Part shown: positions 52,623 through 61,724 of the stretch, in pieces
Layout of the letters: each line of letters starts with the position of its first letter
Position numbering within the stretch: the stretch's first letter is position 1
Assembly (NCBI RefSeq): GCF_032714495.1
Contig: NZ_JAWDKB010000004.1
Location: forward strand, 62,001-126,000
Source: Methanorbis rubei
GTDB taxonomy: Archaea; Halobacteriota; Methanomicrobia; Methanomicrobiales; Methanocorpusculaceae
DNA length: 64,000 nucleotides
Direction: 5' to 3'
Translations under genes and position numbers: made by a program
Notes under the pieces: generated by a model
Told to the model about the DNA's origin: nothing
The model's database searches: none
What the model saw: only the letters and a program-made list of their open reading frames with translations

Positions 52623-53434
52623 TTCAGATCACCATCGACGGAATTCCCTGTACCTGTAAGAAAGGCGAGAAGCTTCTTGCGGTTGCCAGACGCAACAATA
52701 TTTTCATTCCAACGCTCTGTCATCATGACGGATTGCCCGGCATGGGCAGCTGCCGCTTGTGTGTGGTCGAGGTTACCGAGAGCGGTAGGACCAAAGTTGT
52801 AGTCTCCTGTCTCTATCCGGTCAGAGGAGAAATTGAAGTCGTCACAAACAGCGAACGCATTCTTGCCCACAGGAAAATGATCCTTGCTCTGCTTCGCAAA
52901 CGTGCTCCAAAGAGCGATGTGATCGCCCATATGTGCGAGGCGTTTGGTGCTCCCGACCTTCCGGTCGCATCATTCGACGGCGGCAAATGCATTCTTTGCG
53001 GCTTGTGTGTTCGGGCCTGCGATCTTATCGGTGCGGGTTCGGTTGCCACCAGAACGCTTCTGAAGAAACTCGCCGGACAGGGATGTGCCTATCCGGTTGC
53101 GGGAGCCGGAGTCATCGCCATGGTAAACCGCGGAACAACCAAGTCGGTCTCAACGCCATATGATGAACCGTCAGAGATCTGCATCGGCTGCGGCGGCTGT
53201 GCAAATGTCTGCCCGACCGGGGAGATCACGGTTACCGAGACCGATGACGGCAGAACAATCTGGGGAAAAGAGTTCAAATTCGCGTTCTGCAAAGAGTGCG
53301 GAGAACTTCTTGGCACTGACAAGGAAGTGCGTTACGCGGCCCAGCGCGGGGGACGCGACCCGGACTTCTTGTGTCCTGCGTGCCGGCAGAAACGGAGTGC
53401 TGACGCGATGGCGGATGCATTCGGGCGTCGGTGA
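52619..53434 (+). CDS. NuoG-like Fe-S subunit (short, without hydrogenase domain)
   Basis: The 271-residue protein begins with a [2Fe-2S] domain (C34, C45, C48, C64), lacks the His-Cys cluster loop of NuoG, and continues with two [4Fe-4S] sets (CILCGLCVRAC and CIGCGGCANVC). The last 50 residues carry two CxxC pairs (CKECG and CPACR), probably a metal site. It corresponds to the N-terminal part of HydA without the H-cluster domain, so it should pass electrons rather than make hydrogen. It is the last gene of the AOR operon. Confidence 0.92.
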   Translation: MIQITIDGIPCTCKKGEKLLAVARRNNIFIPTLCHHDGLPGMGSCRLCVVEVTESGRTKVVVSCLYPVRGEIEVVTNSERILAHRKMILALLRKRAPKSDVIAHMCEAFGAPDLPVASFDGGKCILCGLCVRACDLIGAGSVATRTLLKKLAGQGCAYPVAGAGVIAMVNRGTTKSVSTPYDEPSEICIGCGGCANVCPTGEITVTETDDGRTIWGKEFKFAFCKECGELLGTDKEVRYAAQRGGRDPDFLCPACRQKRSADAMADAFGRR

Positions 53435-53557
53435 AATAGGTACCATTTTTTTGGCATATCATTCGCCTGTTGAGTCGCTCAGAATTAAAAACACAATATC
53501 GTGTCTCGTGACGCACTATTATAATAGAATAATAGAGGCGAAGAAAAAAGTGGGGGG

Positions 53558-54145
53558 TCAGGCGATTTCTGTGAGGACGCCGGATTTCAGGTCATAGTAC
53601 AGACCGTGAACCGCGACGGTTCCTTTCCTCTCAGCTTCGGAAACCAGCGGATATGTTTTCAGATGCTCAATTTGCAGACGCACGTTCTCGATCTCGATCT
53701 CACGTTTGCGTGCTGCCATCTCTTCAGGTGTCGTCGGTTGTTCCGGAAGTCTGGCATCAACCCTTATTTGTGCCTCTTTCGCACTGTTAATCCACATCGG
53801 AATATAGGAATCATCCTTCATGTCAGCGTCGAGAGCCTTCAGCGCTCCGCAGTCGGAGTGACCGCAGATTACAATCTTCTTCACCTTCAGATGCTTCACC
53901 GCGTACTCAAGAACCGTTGCAAAGTTCCAGTCATGGGTTGGCACAATGTTTCCGATATTTCGGTGGGTGAACAGCTCGCCTGCACGGCTGTGCGTAATTC
54001 GTTCCGGATTCACGCGTGAATCAGAACAACCGATCCATAAAACAGTAGGATGCTGGGACTCGACCAGAGTCATGTAGCGATCTTTTTTGCGTTCAAAATC
54101 AGTTTCCAGAAAAATCTTGTTTCCTTCTATAAACTCTTTTGTCAT
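53558..54145 (-). CDS. Beta-carbonic anhydrase
   Basis: The 195-residue zinc enzyme converts CO2 and bicarbonate. Zn ligands are C40, H96 and C99, with D42 and R44 of the CSDSR dyad. The VKKIVICGHSDCGALKAL strand is clear. A GGAGATGA ribosome site precedes the start. It lies downstream of fdhAB on the same strand with a terminator hairpin between, and could supply CO2 for the adjacent formylmethanofuran dehydrogenase or capture CO2 from formate oxidation. Confidence 0.95.
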   Translation of the reverse strand: MTKEFIEGNKIFLETDFERKKDRYMTLVESQHPTVLWIGCSDSRVNPERITHSRAGELFTHRNIGNIVPTHDWNFATVLEYAVKHLKVKKIVICGHSDCGALKALDADMKDDSYIPMWINSAKEAQIRVDARLPEQPTTPEEMAARKREIEIENVRLQIEHLKTYPLVSEAERKGTVAVHGLYYDLKSGVLTEIA

Positions 54146-54161
54146 GTAAAATCATCTCCAT

Positions 54162-54202
54162 TAAAAAAATTTCAGGGGTGTGTTTATCCGAGAACACCCC
54201 TG
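54162..54202 (-). terminator. Hairpin terminator after fdhAB
   Basis: CAGGGGTGT (54173-54181) and ACACCCCTG (54194-54202) form a perfect 9-bp stem, followed on the minus strand by AAATTTTTTTAA. It lies between fdhB and the carbonic anhydrase gene and probably reduces read-through. Confidence 0.7.
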
Positions 54203-54225
54203 TGAGGTTTACCCTAAAGGACTGG

Positions 54226-55470
54226 TTACTCTTTGAAAACGTTTTCAAAGATCATGTCCGAGCCGGTTGAGTGCAGACGCTCGCGTTCCTCCATCTCCTC
54301 CGCAAAGGAGAGGACCGGCATCGTCATATCGTAACCCGGCTTGTGGCCGAACATCTTTTCCAGCTCAACCTGCTGTGCATGCATGAAGAGCGAGTTTGGA
54401 ATGTTCATCGGACAAAGTTCGCTGCACTGACCGCAGTTCACACAGGAATCTGCAATGTGGGCGAAACGGATCATCTGGAACATAAAGTCCGGAGGAATTA
54501 CACCCGGGCGAACCAGATGCGGCTTCTTGGTTGAACACTCGACACAGTAACAGATCGGGCAGTTCTCGATACAGCCGTAGCATTTGATACAGCGGCTGGA
54601 CTCTGCCATGATGTAGTTTAAGCGGGTAGAACCTTCACCAATGGCAGTAAACTGCTTCTCCTGGTTTTTCTTACCCATCTTCACCATGACATTCTCTATC
54701 TTTCCGCGAACCTCAAGGCCTTTTGCCTCGGGTGCAGACGTCTGAAGAACGCCGCTCTTCACTGCTGCGTCAAAGACTGCTGCACCTTTCTCGGAACAGA
54801 TCTCAACAAAGGTAGTCTTACCGGCCTTCTCGCCGATGACTCCCCAGTTACCGCAGGCAATGTCTGCCTGACGCGGGATCTTTGTTTCGCAGCGCTGACA
54901 GTTTGCTCTTCTGCCAAGACCATGCTCTTCAAGCTCATCGATTGAGATGCCCTTGTGTTCGCCGTCCTTGGTAATTACGATGAACTGTCCCTTGTCGATC
55001 TCTTCCTTTACGATGTCGTTCGGGTTCAGACCGTACTTCTCAGCGATCATGTTCCGCGCCATCATTGGCGTGACGGATCCTCCGCAGTTCAGACCGATCA
55101 TGAAGATGTTGTCCATGTTGATCTGCTGGCGTTTTGCCAGTTCGTACATTGCCTTTGCATCGCAGCCCTTGCAGGTCACAGCGATCTTCATGTCGCGTGC
55201 GCCGTCAAGGTACTTCTTGATGATTTTCGGCAGGAGGACTGTTCCGCAGTGGAGGGATCCGGCAGTCTTGGACAGCTCTTCAGAGCTGTGCACGAGAACC
55301 GGAACTGCCTCGTAGACATCGCGGCCTTTCTTCACGGTCAGGACTGCGTCAACAACTTTGTTGTCCAGCATATACTTCAGAATTGCAGTAACAGCACCGC
55401 CGCACTCACCCTTAATCGGGCATGCGCTCTGGTCTGCCCATGCATAGTACATATCGCCTTTTGCTGACAT
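54226..55470 (-). CDS. fdhB: F420-reducing formate dehydrogenase, beta subunit
   Basis: FdhB takes electrons from FdhA and reduces F420 at an FAD site. The 414-residue protein shows the FrhB/FdhB core with RRANCQRCETKIPRQADIAC and a CGNWGVIG loop, then two [4Fe-4S] sets CIKCYGCIENC and CVNCGQCSELC. The start is 3 bp after the FdhA stop. FdhAB oxidises formate to CO2 and F420H2, and in some methanogens also feeds heterodisulfide reductase. Confidence 0.96.
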   Translation of the reverse strand: MSAKGDMYYAWADQSACPIKGECGGAVTAILKYMLDNKVVDAVLTVKKGRDVYEAVPVLVHSSEELSKTAGSLHCGTVLLPKIIKKYLDGARDMKIAVTCKGCDAKAMYELAKRQQINMDNIFMIGLNCGGSVTPMMARNMIAEKYGLNPNDIVKEEIDKGQFIVITKDGEHKGISIDELEEHGLGRRANCQRCETKIPRQADIACGNWGVIGEKAGKTTFVEICSEKGAAVFDAAVKSGVLQTSAPEAKGLEVRGKIENVMVKMGKKNQEKQFTAIGEGSTRLNYIMAESSRCIKCYGCIENCPICYCVECSTKKPHLVRPGVIPPDFMFQMIRFAHIADSCVNCGQCSELCPMNIPNSLFMHAQQVELEKMFGHKPGYDMTMPVLSFAEEMEERERLHSTGSDMIFENVFKE

Positions 55471-55473
55471 CGC

Positions 55474-57546
55474 TTAAGCCTCCTTGGAAATCTTTTCAAC
55501 TTTCATTGCACATGCCTTGAACTCCGGAATCTTACAGACCGGGTCTAAGGCGTTGTGGGTCAGCAGGTTTGCCGGACACTCGATGAAGTGGAACGGCATG
55601 AAGGTGGTTCCTTTCTTGATGGTCGAGGTAACCCGTGCGGTGACGGTAAGTGAGTCACGGCGGGTGATTGCACGAACCATTTCTCCGTCACGGATACCGA
55701 TCTCTTTTGCATCTTCTGCATTGATCTCGATCCAGCCGGTCGGAACTTCACTGTCAAGCGTTGCACTTCTGCGGGTCATGGTACCGGTATGCCAGTGGAA
55801 CAGACAGCGTCCGGTCGTGAACTGGAGCGGGTACTCTGCGTCTGGTACTTCTGCTGGCGGCTGCCAGTCTGCCGGAAGGAACACGCCCAGTCCGTCAGGG
55901 GTAAGGAACTTTTCTTTGTGGAGAATCGGGGTTCCTGGGTCCTCAGGGGTCTTGCATGGCCAGTGGAGGGCGTCTGCGTGGGAAAGCCGTTCATAGCTCA
56001 TACCATGGTACTGCGGCGTAAGTTCAGCAACTTCGTCGAAGATTTCGGAGATATCATTCCATGCGAACTGGTCTGCGTAGCCCATCTTGGCTGCAACCAT
56101 GGAGATGATCTTCCAGTCTTCCATCGTCTCTCCGGGTCCGTCAGCTGCCTTATGCCAGCGCTGGACACGGCGTTCGGTGTTGGTCTGGGTTCCGTCACGC
56201 TCTGCGAAACAGACTGCCGGTAAGATAACGTCAGCATACTCGCAGGTCTCGGTGTAGAAGATGTCCTGCACAACAACGAACTCAAGGTTCTCGAATGCTT
56301 CTTTGACGTGGTTGATGTCCGGGTCAGAGAGAAGCGGGTTCTCGCCCATGATGTACATTGCCTTCAGTTCTCCGGGATTGTCGGTTAAGACGTTCATCAT
56401 GATGGTGACTTCGTAACCGTTTTCTGCCGGGGCAATTCCGTCCGGGAACTTCCATGCATCTTCGAACTTTTTGTGGCTTGCCGGGTCGGTGACTTTCTGG
56501 TATCCGGTGAAGCTCACCGGCAGTGCACCCATATCGCAGGCTCCCTGAACATTGTTCTGGCCACGAAGCGGGTTGACACCTGCTCCGCGTTTGCCGAGGT
56601 TGCCGGTAAGCAGCTGGATGTTTGCACAGGCATGAACGTTGTCAACACCAACCGTGTGCTGAGTGATACCCATCGAGTAGATGAGTGCGGTTGCACCGGA
56701 GTTTGCGATCCAGTCAGCTGCGGTCTCAATGTCTTTGGGGTCAAGACCGGTGACTTTGGCGACGTTCTCGACAGAGTACTCGTCCTTCATGACGATGTTC
56801 TTGAGGTCTTCGTAGCCTTTGGTACGCTTTTCGATGAACTCTTTGTCTTCCCATCCGTTCTTGATGATGATCTGCATCATTCCGTTCAGGAGAGATACGT
56901 CGGTTCCGGAGTGGAACTGTAAGAAAAGATCTGCTGGTCCGCAGGTATGGGTGCGGCGCGGGTCAGCGTAGATGTATTTTGCGCCGTTCTGTTTTGCCAT
57001 GACTTCGCGACGTCCGATCAGCGGGTGCTGTTCAAACGTGTTGGAGCCAATAATGAAGATACATTTTGATTCTGAAATGTCAGTAATGCTGTTGGTCATT
57101 GCACCGGAACCAAAGGATCCTGCAAGTCCTGCGACCGTTGAAGAGTGGCAGAGACGTGCACAGTGGTCAAGGTGATTTGTTTTCAGAACACCTCTGGCAA
57201 ACTTCATCATCACATAGTTTTCTTCATTGGAAACACGTGCCGAAGACAGAGCACACCGCTCTGACGGCTTGTATTTCTTCAAGTTTTCAGCAATGTACGT
57301 GGTTGCTTCATCCCAGGAGACCGGGACAAGTTCACCGTTCTTGCGGATCATCGGCTGAGTAAGCCGGTCCGGCGAGTTGATGAACTCGAAGGAGTACATG
57401 CCTTTCGGACAGAGTTTGCCTTCGTTGACAGGAGAACGCTGAGCCGGGGCGGTGCCCACGACTTTTCCGTCTTTGACAACGAGGTTGAAGGAACAGCCTG
57501 TACCACAGTAGGGACAGGTAGTTGGAACAAATTTCAGGTCCGTCAT
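55474..57546 (-). CDS. fdhA: Formate dehydrogenase, alpha (catalytic) subunit
   Basis: The 690-residue enzyme (start MTDLKFVPTTC) has an N-terminal [4Fe-4S] motif at CPYCGTGC, plus a Cys in KLCPKG, and a Mo/W-bisMGD fold. The metal-ligand residue is Cys133 in ARLCHSST (Cys136 counting from the upstream ATG), not selenocysteine; no in-frame TGA is seen. The ATG at 57546 has a GAGGT 10 bp upstream, while the ATG at 57555 is only one base from it, so the later start is favoured. It heads the fdhAB operon, facing away from the fwd genes. Confidence 0.96.
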   Translation of the reverse strand: MTDLKFVPTTCPYCGTGCSFNLVVKDGKVVGTAPAQRSPVNEGKLCPKGMYSFEFINSPDRLTQPMIRKNGELVPVSWDEATTYIAENLKKYKPSERCALSSARVSNEENYVMMKFARGVLKTNHLDHCARLCHSSTVAGLAGSFGSGAMTNSITDISESKCIFIIGSNTFEQHPLIGRREVMAKQNGAKYIYADPRRTHTCGPADLFLQFHSGTDVSLLNGMMQIIIKNGWEDKEFIEKRTKGYEDLKNIVMKDEYSVENVAKVTGLDPKDIETAADWIANSGATALIYSMGITQHTVGVDNVHACANIQLLTGNLGKRGAGVNPLRGQNNVQGACDMGALPVSFTGYQKVTDPASHKKFEDAWKFPDGIAPAENGYEVTIMMNVLTDNPGELKAMYIMGENPLLSDPDINHVKEAFENLEFVVVQDIFYTETCEYADVILPAVCFAERDGTQTNTERRVQRWHKAADGPGETMEDWKIISMVAAKMGYADQFAWNDISEIFDEVAELTPQYHGMSYERLSHADALHWPCKTPEDPGTPILHKEKFLTPDGLGVFLPADWQPPAEVPDAEYPLQFTTGRCLFHWHTGTMTRRSATLDSEVPTGWIEINAEDAKEIGIRDGEMVRAITRRDSLTVTARVTSTIKKGTTFMPFHFIECPANLLTHNALDPVCKIPEFKACAMKVEKISKEA

Positions 57547-57556
57547 GTTTTTCATA

Positions 57557-57882
57557 ACCTCATCTACATATAGGTTTCAAACTTGGCATATTAAGGTTGG
57601 TGAGTGTAAATCTTTTTCGTTGATTGTTTAATTGGTTTATTTTACTAAAATGTTTTTATCGGCAATGGTTTAGTGTTTTAAGATGACGAAATCCTTTTGT
57701 ATATATTTTTTGTATTTCTTTGGGTCTGAATTATTTCTCTTGAGGATCATGACACGCGCAAAAAAACATGTATTTTTGTATGTTATCGGTGGGTTGTATG
57801 TCTGCATGCGGCAGAGAGAGTTTTGTGAATGCGCATTTCAGCCAAAGTGAAATGCAGGAAAAAAAGAAAATATTTGGAAGAA
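57557..57882. other. Intergenic region: fdh promoter and fwd 3' end
   Basis: About 325 bp with no credible gene. On the minus strand a TATA-like CTTAATATG (near 57588-57596) and a GAGGT ribosome site (57561-57557) serve fdhA. The left half, toward fwdC, holds a hairpin and a U-rich stretch that would end the fwd operon. The centre is AT-rich, with no further structure that I could support. Confidence 0.5.
57833..57869 (-). terminator. U tract plus hairpin after fwdC
   Basis: GCATTTCA (57833-57840) and TGAAATGC (57848-57855) form a perfect 8-bp stem with a 7-nt loop, and a TTTTCTTTTTTTT tract lies between it and the fwdC stop on the minus strand. Confidence 0.55.
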
Positions 57883-58683
57883 TTATTTCTTCAGGTACAG
57901 CTTTGCGTAGATCGTTTCGCCCTTGCGTGTTGGATGACGGTCAGCGATGTCGCCGTTATAGACTGCAAAGAGTGCCTTCTTGCCGCAGACTTCGACCTCT
58001 TCGTCGCGTGCGTAGACATAGCCCGGCAGCATTACATCAACTGTACCGAAGACATACATCTCGCCGCGGGATGCCTGGCCGCCGAGACGGCTCTTTGCGT
58101 TGCCAAAGACAACCACTTTGCCGCCGTCAGCATGCGTCATGACATGTACATCGATGTTTCCGCCAACGCAGATCTCGCCGCCGAGCATGAAGGTTCCGCA
58201 GTCAGAACCAACATTGCCGGAAACAACGATCTTTCCATCGCTCATACCTCTCCAGTCACCGCGGTAGGATGCTCCGAGATAGTTGCCGGCATTGCCGTTC
58301 ACCACAATCTCGCCGCCTGCCATTGAGGTTGCCGCGAAGTGGCCGATGTTACCGTTGGCAGTAATTTTTCCGCCGGTCATCCAGGCTCCGACATACATGT
58401 CGGTGTCGCCATTGATGACAACCTCGCCTGCGGTCATCTTGGATCCGATGTACTTCACGCGGGTGAGATCTCCAGCGACCACGAGTTTTGTCTCTGCTGC
58501 GGTTGCGCCCGCAGAGCCTGAGACCTCAAAGTAGTCGCCGACCTTCTCGGTTGTTCTGCCGATATAGACCGGCAGTTCTGCGATCTTCTCGGCATTCTTA
58601 CCTGCCAGAGCATCCGGCGTAAAGCACTCGGCCTCGATGAACAGGTTAGGCTGTTTTTTGATGGTAATTGTTACAGTATTCAT
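57883..58683 (-). CDS. fwdC: Formylmethanofuran dehydrogenase, subunit C
   Basis: The start MNTVTITI (266 residues) lies behind a GAGG site; the annotated-looking GTG four codons earlier overlaps fwdA and is less likely. FwdC has a right-handed beta-helix with repeats of about 20 residues, seen here as GGEIVVNGNAG, GKIVVSGNVG and GGEICVGGNID. It forms part of the core FwdABC(D) and is homologous to the C-terminal domain of glutamate synthase. It ends the operon fwdDBAC. Confidence 0.94.
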   Translation of the reverse strand: MNTVTITIKKQPNLFIEAECFTPDALAGKNAEKIAELPVYIGRTTEKVGDYFEVSGSAGATAAETKLVVAGDLTRVKYIGSKMTAGEVVINGDTDMYVGAWMTGGKITANGNIGHFAATSMAGGEIVVNGNAGNYLGASYRGDWRGMSDGKIVVSGNVGSDCGTFMLGGEICVGGNIDVHVMTHADGGKVVVFGNAKSRLGGQASRGEMYVFGTVDVMLPGYVYARDEEVEVCGKKALFAVYNGDIADRHPTRKGETIYAKLYLKK

Positions 58684-58691
58684 ACTCTGCC

Positions 58692-60401
58692 TCACTGGGT
58701 TGCGTCAATCGAGATGACATTCGGGTTTTTCATGAACGCGTGCTCTTCGACCTCATAGTTCCGCTCCGTAACCGTGTAGTACTTCAGGAACATCTCTCTG
58801 AGGTCATGCTCAACCTGTTTGCTCGGGTTGGTCTTGACGTCCACCCAGTAGGTCTGCTTGTTGCCGTTGCTGACAATCTCGGAGTCGTTGATGATGATCT
58901 CACCGGACTTGATCAGATACTTTGCATTCGAGAATGCGTACTCGATCTGTTCTGGGTCGGATGCTGTCTCAGGGTTGTACGGATACACAGCAATGTCTGC
59001 CTGCATGCCGGGCACAAGGCCTCCGAGTTTTTTGCCCATACCAAGAGCCTTTGCGGTTCCCGCACGGGTCATCATTGCAATCTCGTAGAGAGTCAGTTCG
59101 CGGTCGATGGACCCAAGCGTGGATCTGTCGCGGACCTTGTCCTCTGCTTTCATGGATGCGAAAACTTCGTCGCGAGCCTTCTCGCTCATCAGCCATTTCA
59201 TCACACGCGGATAGCGGGTGAATGGTCCTGCATTCGGATGATCGGTGGTGAGGTAGCAGCGCATATGATCTTTTGCAAGAAGCGCCATCTCAAGACCGAT
59301 CGACCACTGAACACCACAGACATAGATGTCTTTACTGTAGATGTAGGGAACAATTCCCGCGCCGCACTCAATCTCCACATCTGTGTTTGCCCACTTGAGG
59401 TGGTTGAGCGCTGAGAGATGGTACTCGAACGGTCCGTCACCGGTCATGGTGGTGGTCTCATCAAGTGTAATAAATCCGACATCACAGGTGATGTTCGGAT
59501 TTTTGTTGATGTAGTCCATGACCTCAGCACCTTTGGACTCGAAGTCGCCCCAGCTGGTTCCGCCATAGGAGTGGAACTGAATGTGGGTGTGGTGCATGAC
59601 CTGGTCGCGACCGAAGTTGTTGTTTGCCTTGAAACCTTCTGCGATCTTCAGCGAGTCAAGCGTGGTCTGGTAGTTGCCTGGGTTGCCGAGATTGTTGGAG
59701 TGCAGGTGCAGAGAGTGCGGCAGGTGCAGCGACTCGTTGACGGTCATGAGGCCTGCGATGATCTCTTTTGGCGTGATCTCGAAGTACGGAACCTGATCGT
59801 TGACGGTCATACAGTTCAGACCCCATGCCCATGCTTCGGTTCCTCCCGGGTTCACGCACTTGATACCATAGCCTTTGGTACTGCGGAGCAGCCAGGCGAT
59901 GTAGGCGGATGCGTTGTCGATCTCGCCATTCTTGAGGTACTCAAGGATGAACCAGTTGTTGCCGAACAGTGGCAGTGCTGCCTGATCAATGATTGGTGTG
60001 TCACGCATCTCTTCGTGAGTGTGGCGTGCATAGAGAGGCGGCATTGCCGCTTCAATGACGGTGGTGTATCCCATGTCCGCATACTTGTATGCAGTCTTGA
60101 AGACGGTTGGGACAGAGTTTCCTCCTGCCATGTGGCGGACACCGCGGGCAGGTTCGTAGACTGCCTGGAGTTTGTCTTCCGGACGGAAGTTTCTGCCGAC
60201 ATTGACCTTTGCTCCGGCAACGTGGGAGTGAATGTCCACACCGCCTGCCATAACGGTCATGCCGGATGCGTCGATTACTTTTGCAGAGCCAGATACCGAC
60301 TCAACAATCACACCGTCTTTTACAGCGATGTCTTTCTTGTCGCCTTTGATGCCCGATACCGGGTCGAAGACGAATCCGTTTTTGATCAGAATTTCGGTCA
60401 T
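58692..60401 (-). CDS. fwdA: Formylmethanofuran dehydrogenase, subunit A
   Basis: FwdA is an amidohydrolase-like subunit with a binuclear zinc site that condenses formate with methanofuran. The 569-residue protein has the metal motif H58-x-H60 (GVDIHSHVAG), LHLHSNNLG in the middle, a TTDHPNAGPFTRYP stretch with the catalytic Asp, and the LGMGKKLGGLVPGMQAD ending of amidohydrolases. Its start overlaps the fwdB stop as ATGA. It works with FwdB, which reduces CO2 to formate that moves through a tunnel. Confidence 0.96.
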   Translation of the reverse strand: MTEILIKNGFVFDPVSGIKGDKKDIAVKDGVIVESVSGSAKVIDASGMTVMAGGVDIHSHVAGAKVNVGRNFRPEDKLQAVYEPARGVRHMAGGNSVPTVFKTAYKYADMGYTTVIEAAMPPLYARHTHEEMRDTPIIDQAALPLFGNNWFILEYLKNGEIDNASAYIAWLLRSTKGYGIKCVNPGGTEAWAWGLNCMTVNDQVPYFEITPKEIIAGLMTVNESLHLPHSLHLHSNNLGNPGNYQTTLDSLKIAEGFKANNNFGRDQVMHHTHIQFHSYGGTSWGDFESKGAEVMDYINKNPNITCDVGFITLDETTTMTGDGPFEYHLSALNHLKWANTDVEIECGAGIVPYIYSKDIYVCGVQWSIGLEMALLAKDHMRCYLTTDHPNAGPFTRYPRVMKWLMSEKARDEVFASMKAEDKVRDRSTLGSIDRELTLYEIAMMTRAGTAKALGMGKKLGGLVPGMQADIAVYPYNPETASDPEQIEYAFSNAKYLIKSGEIIINDSEIVSNGNKQTYWVDVKTNPSKQVEHDLREMFLKYYTVTERNYEVEEHAFMKNPNVISIDATQ

Positions 60402-61717
60402 GCTGCAACTCCTTTGATGCGCTGTACTTCAGTGAGAACGAGTTCGAGGAACTCACCGTCAGTGAGCATTCCTGCCGGCGGGTCAACGACTTTTCTGGAC
60501 TCGATTGGCACGTTGTCCATACGGTAGCAGGAGCCACCTACTTCAATGCCGACAAGTGCGACCGGTACGTGGCATTTGGACACGGCAACGGTTGGCGTCA
60601 TGTGCGGGTCGATACATACCGACGGAAGTTCGTTGATGACTTTGACGGATTTGAACGGGAAGTGGGATCCCGGGTCGCTGCCGATCACAAAGTTTGCGTC
60701 GACTTCTCCACGCATGAGAAGATCATTTGCACTGCTTTCCCCGGGGTTGTAGCGGGCAAAGCCGCGGGAGAGATCCACACAGAACGGGAATCCAAACTGC
60801 CAGCCAAGCACCTGTCCGGAACCGGTAACATTGTAGTGGCCCCTCATCGGAATGATGGCAGCTTTGGTGTACTTGTTCAGGTCTGAAGTGAGGGCGATTG
60901 CGATGTCGATGTTGTGATTCTTTCCAAGCGAGTGGGTGACACCCATTCCAAAGAAGATGGTGACAAACCTACCGCTCTTCAGAAGGCGTGCAATATCGTA
61001 GATCTTTTCTTTCGGAACTCCCGCAACCGTTTCCGGCAGTGGTCCTTCCTGCAGTGCGACACGGAGTGCATCGATCAGTTCATAGTCGCGTCCCTGCTGA
61101 ATCTGGATGTGATAGTCAGCAACCGATGCGGTATCGGTCGGACGTGGGTCAACGACGATGATCTTTCTGCTCTTGGATCCTTTGGTGGTGAAGTAACCGC
61201 GGGAGAAGATGGAGTACCGGGACATATGACGCGGGTGGGCGTGTGCCGGGTTGCATCCCCAGAAGATCACACGGTCTGCACGGTTCTTGACTTCTCCAAG
61301 AGTACAGGACGGAATACCGACATCGTGAACTGCAATAAGGGATGGTCCATGGCAGACAGTAGCAGTGTTGTCCACAACGCCGCCGACAAGTTCAGCGATC
61401 ATGTGGCCGGTTGCCTGTGCTTCACAGGAAGTCGAAGACCAGCCGTACATCAGCGGTTTCTTTGCGTCGCACAGAATCTTTGCCGTGTACTTTGCTGCTT
61501 CGTCGTAGGTTACCTCTTTCCAGCTGCCGTCCTCCTGCTTCATGCGGGGGCGGACAATTCTGTCGGGAGACTGTGCGTGAAGGAATTTTTCTGCTCCGAT
61601 CGCACATGCGTTTGTGACTTTGATGATCTTTTTTCCGTCATCGCTGACTTCGACTTCAATGTCGTCGCATAATGTTCCGCAGAACGGGCAGATTATGTCT
61701 GTTACCAGTTGTGTCAT
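60398..61717 (-). CDS. fwdB: Formylmethanofuran dehydrogenase, subunit B
   Basis: The catalytic subunit reduces CO2 at a W- or Mo-bisMGD site. The 439-residue protein has the [4Fe-4S] motif C10, C13 and C17 plus C38, and the metal-ligand Cys122 in VCHGP, so it is not a selenoprotein. It is a paralogue of residues about 147-573 of the FmdD-FmdB fusion near 3550; the two differ widely. The gene lies 7 bp after fwdD and overlaps fwdA by ATGA. Adjacent tup-like tungstate genes suggest the W form. Confidence 0.96.
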   Translation of the reverse strand: MTQLVTDIICPFCGTLCDDIEVEVSDDGKKIIKVTNACAIGAEKFLHAQSPDRIVRPRMKQEDGSWKEVTYDEAAKYTAKILCDAKKPLMYGWSSTSCEAQATGHMIAELVGGVVDNTATVCHGPSLIAVHDVGIPSCTLGEVKNRADRVIFWGCNPAHAHPRHMSRYSIFSRGYFTTKGSKSRKIIVVDPRPTDTASVADYHIQIQQGRDYELIDALRVALQEGPLPETVAGVPKEKIYDIARLLKSGRFVTIFFGMGVTHSLGKNHNIDIAIALTSDLNKYTKAAIIPMRGHYNVTGSGQVLGWQFGFPFCVDLSRGFARYNPGESSANDLLMRGEVDANFVIGSDPGSHFPFKSVKVINELPSVCIDPHMTPTVAVSKCHVPVALVGIEVGGSCYRMDNVPIESRKVVDPPAGMLTDGEFLELVLTEVQRIKGVAA

Positions 61718-61724
61718 GAATCAT

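Noticed and set aside
55474-57546. Selenocysteine in FdhA
   Set aside because: The active-site codon encodes Cys in ARLCHSST and no in-frame TGA or SECIS-like element is seen.
57557-57882. Small protein genes in the fdh-fwd gap
   Set aside because: The short frames there have no ribosome site or recognisable composition and overlap the terminator hairpin.
59418-60527. Plus-strand frame of 369 codons antisense to fwdA
   Set aside because: It covers an intact fwdA whose metal ligands are present; this is a shadow frame.
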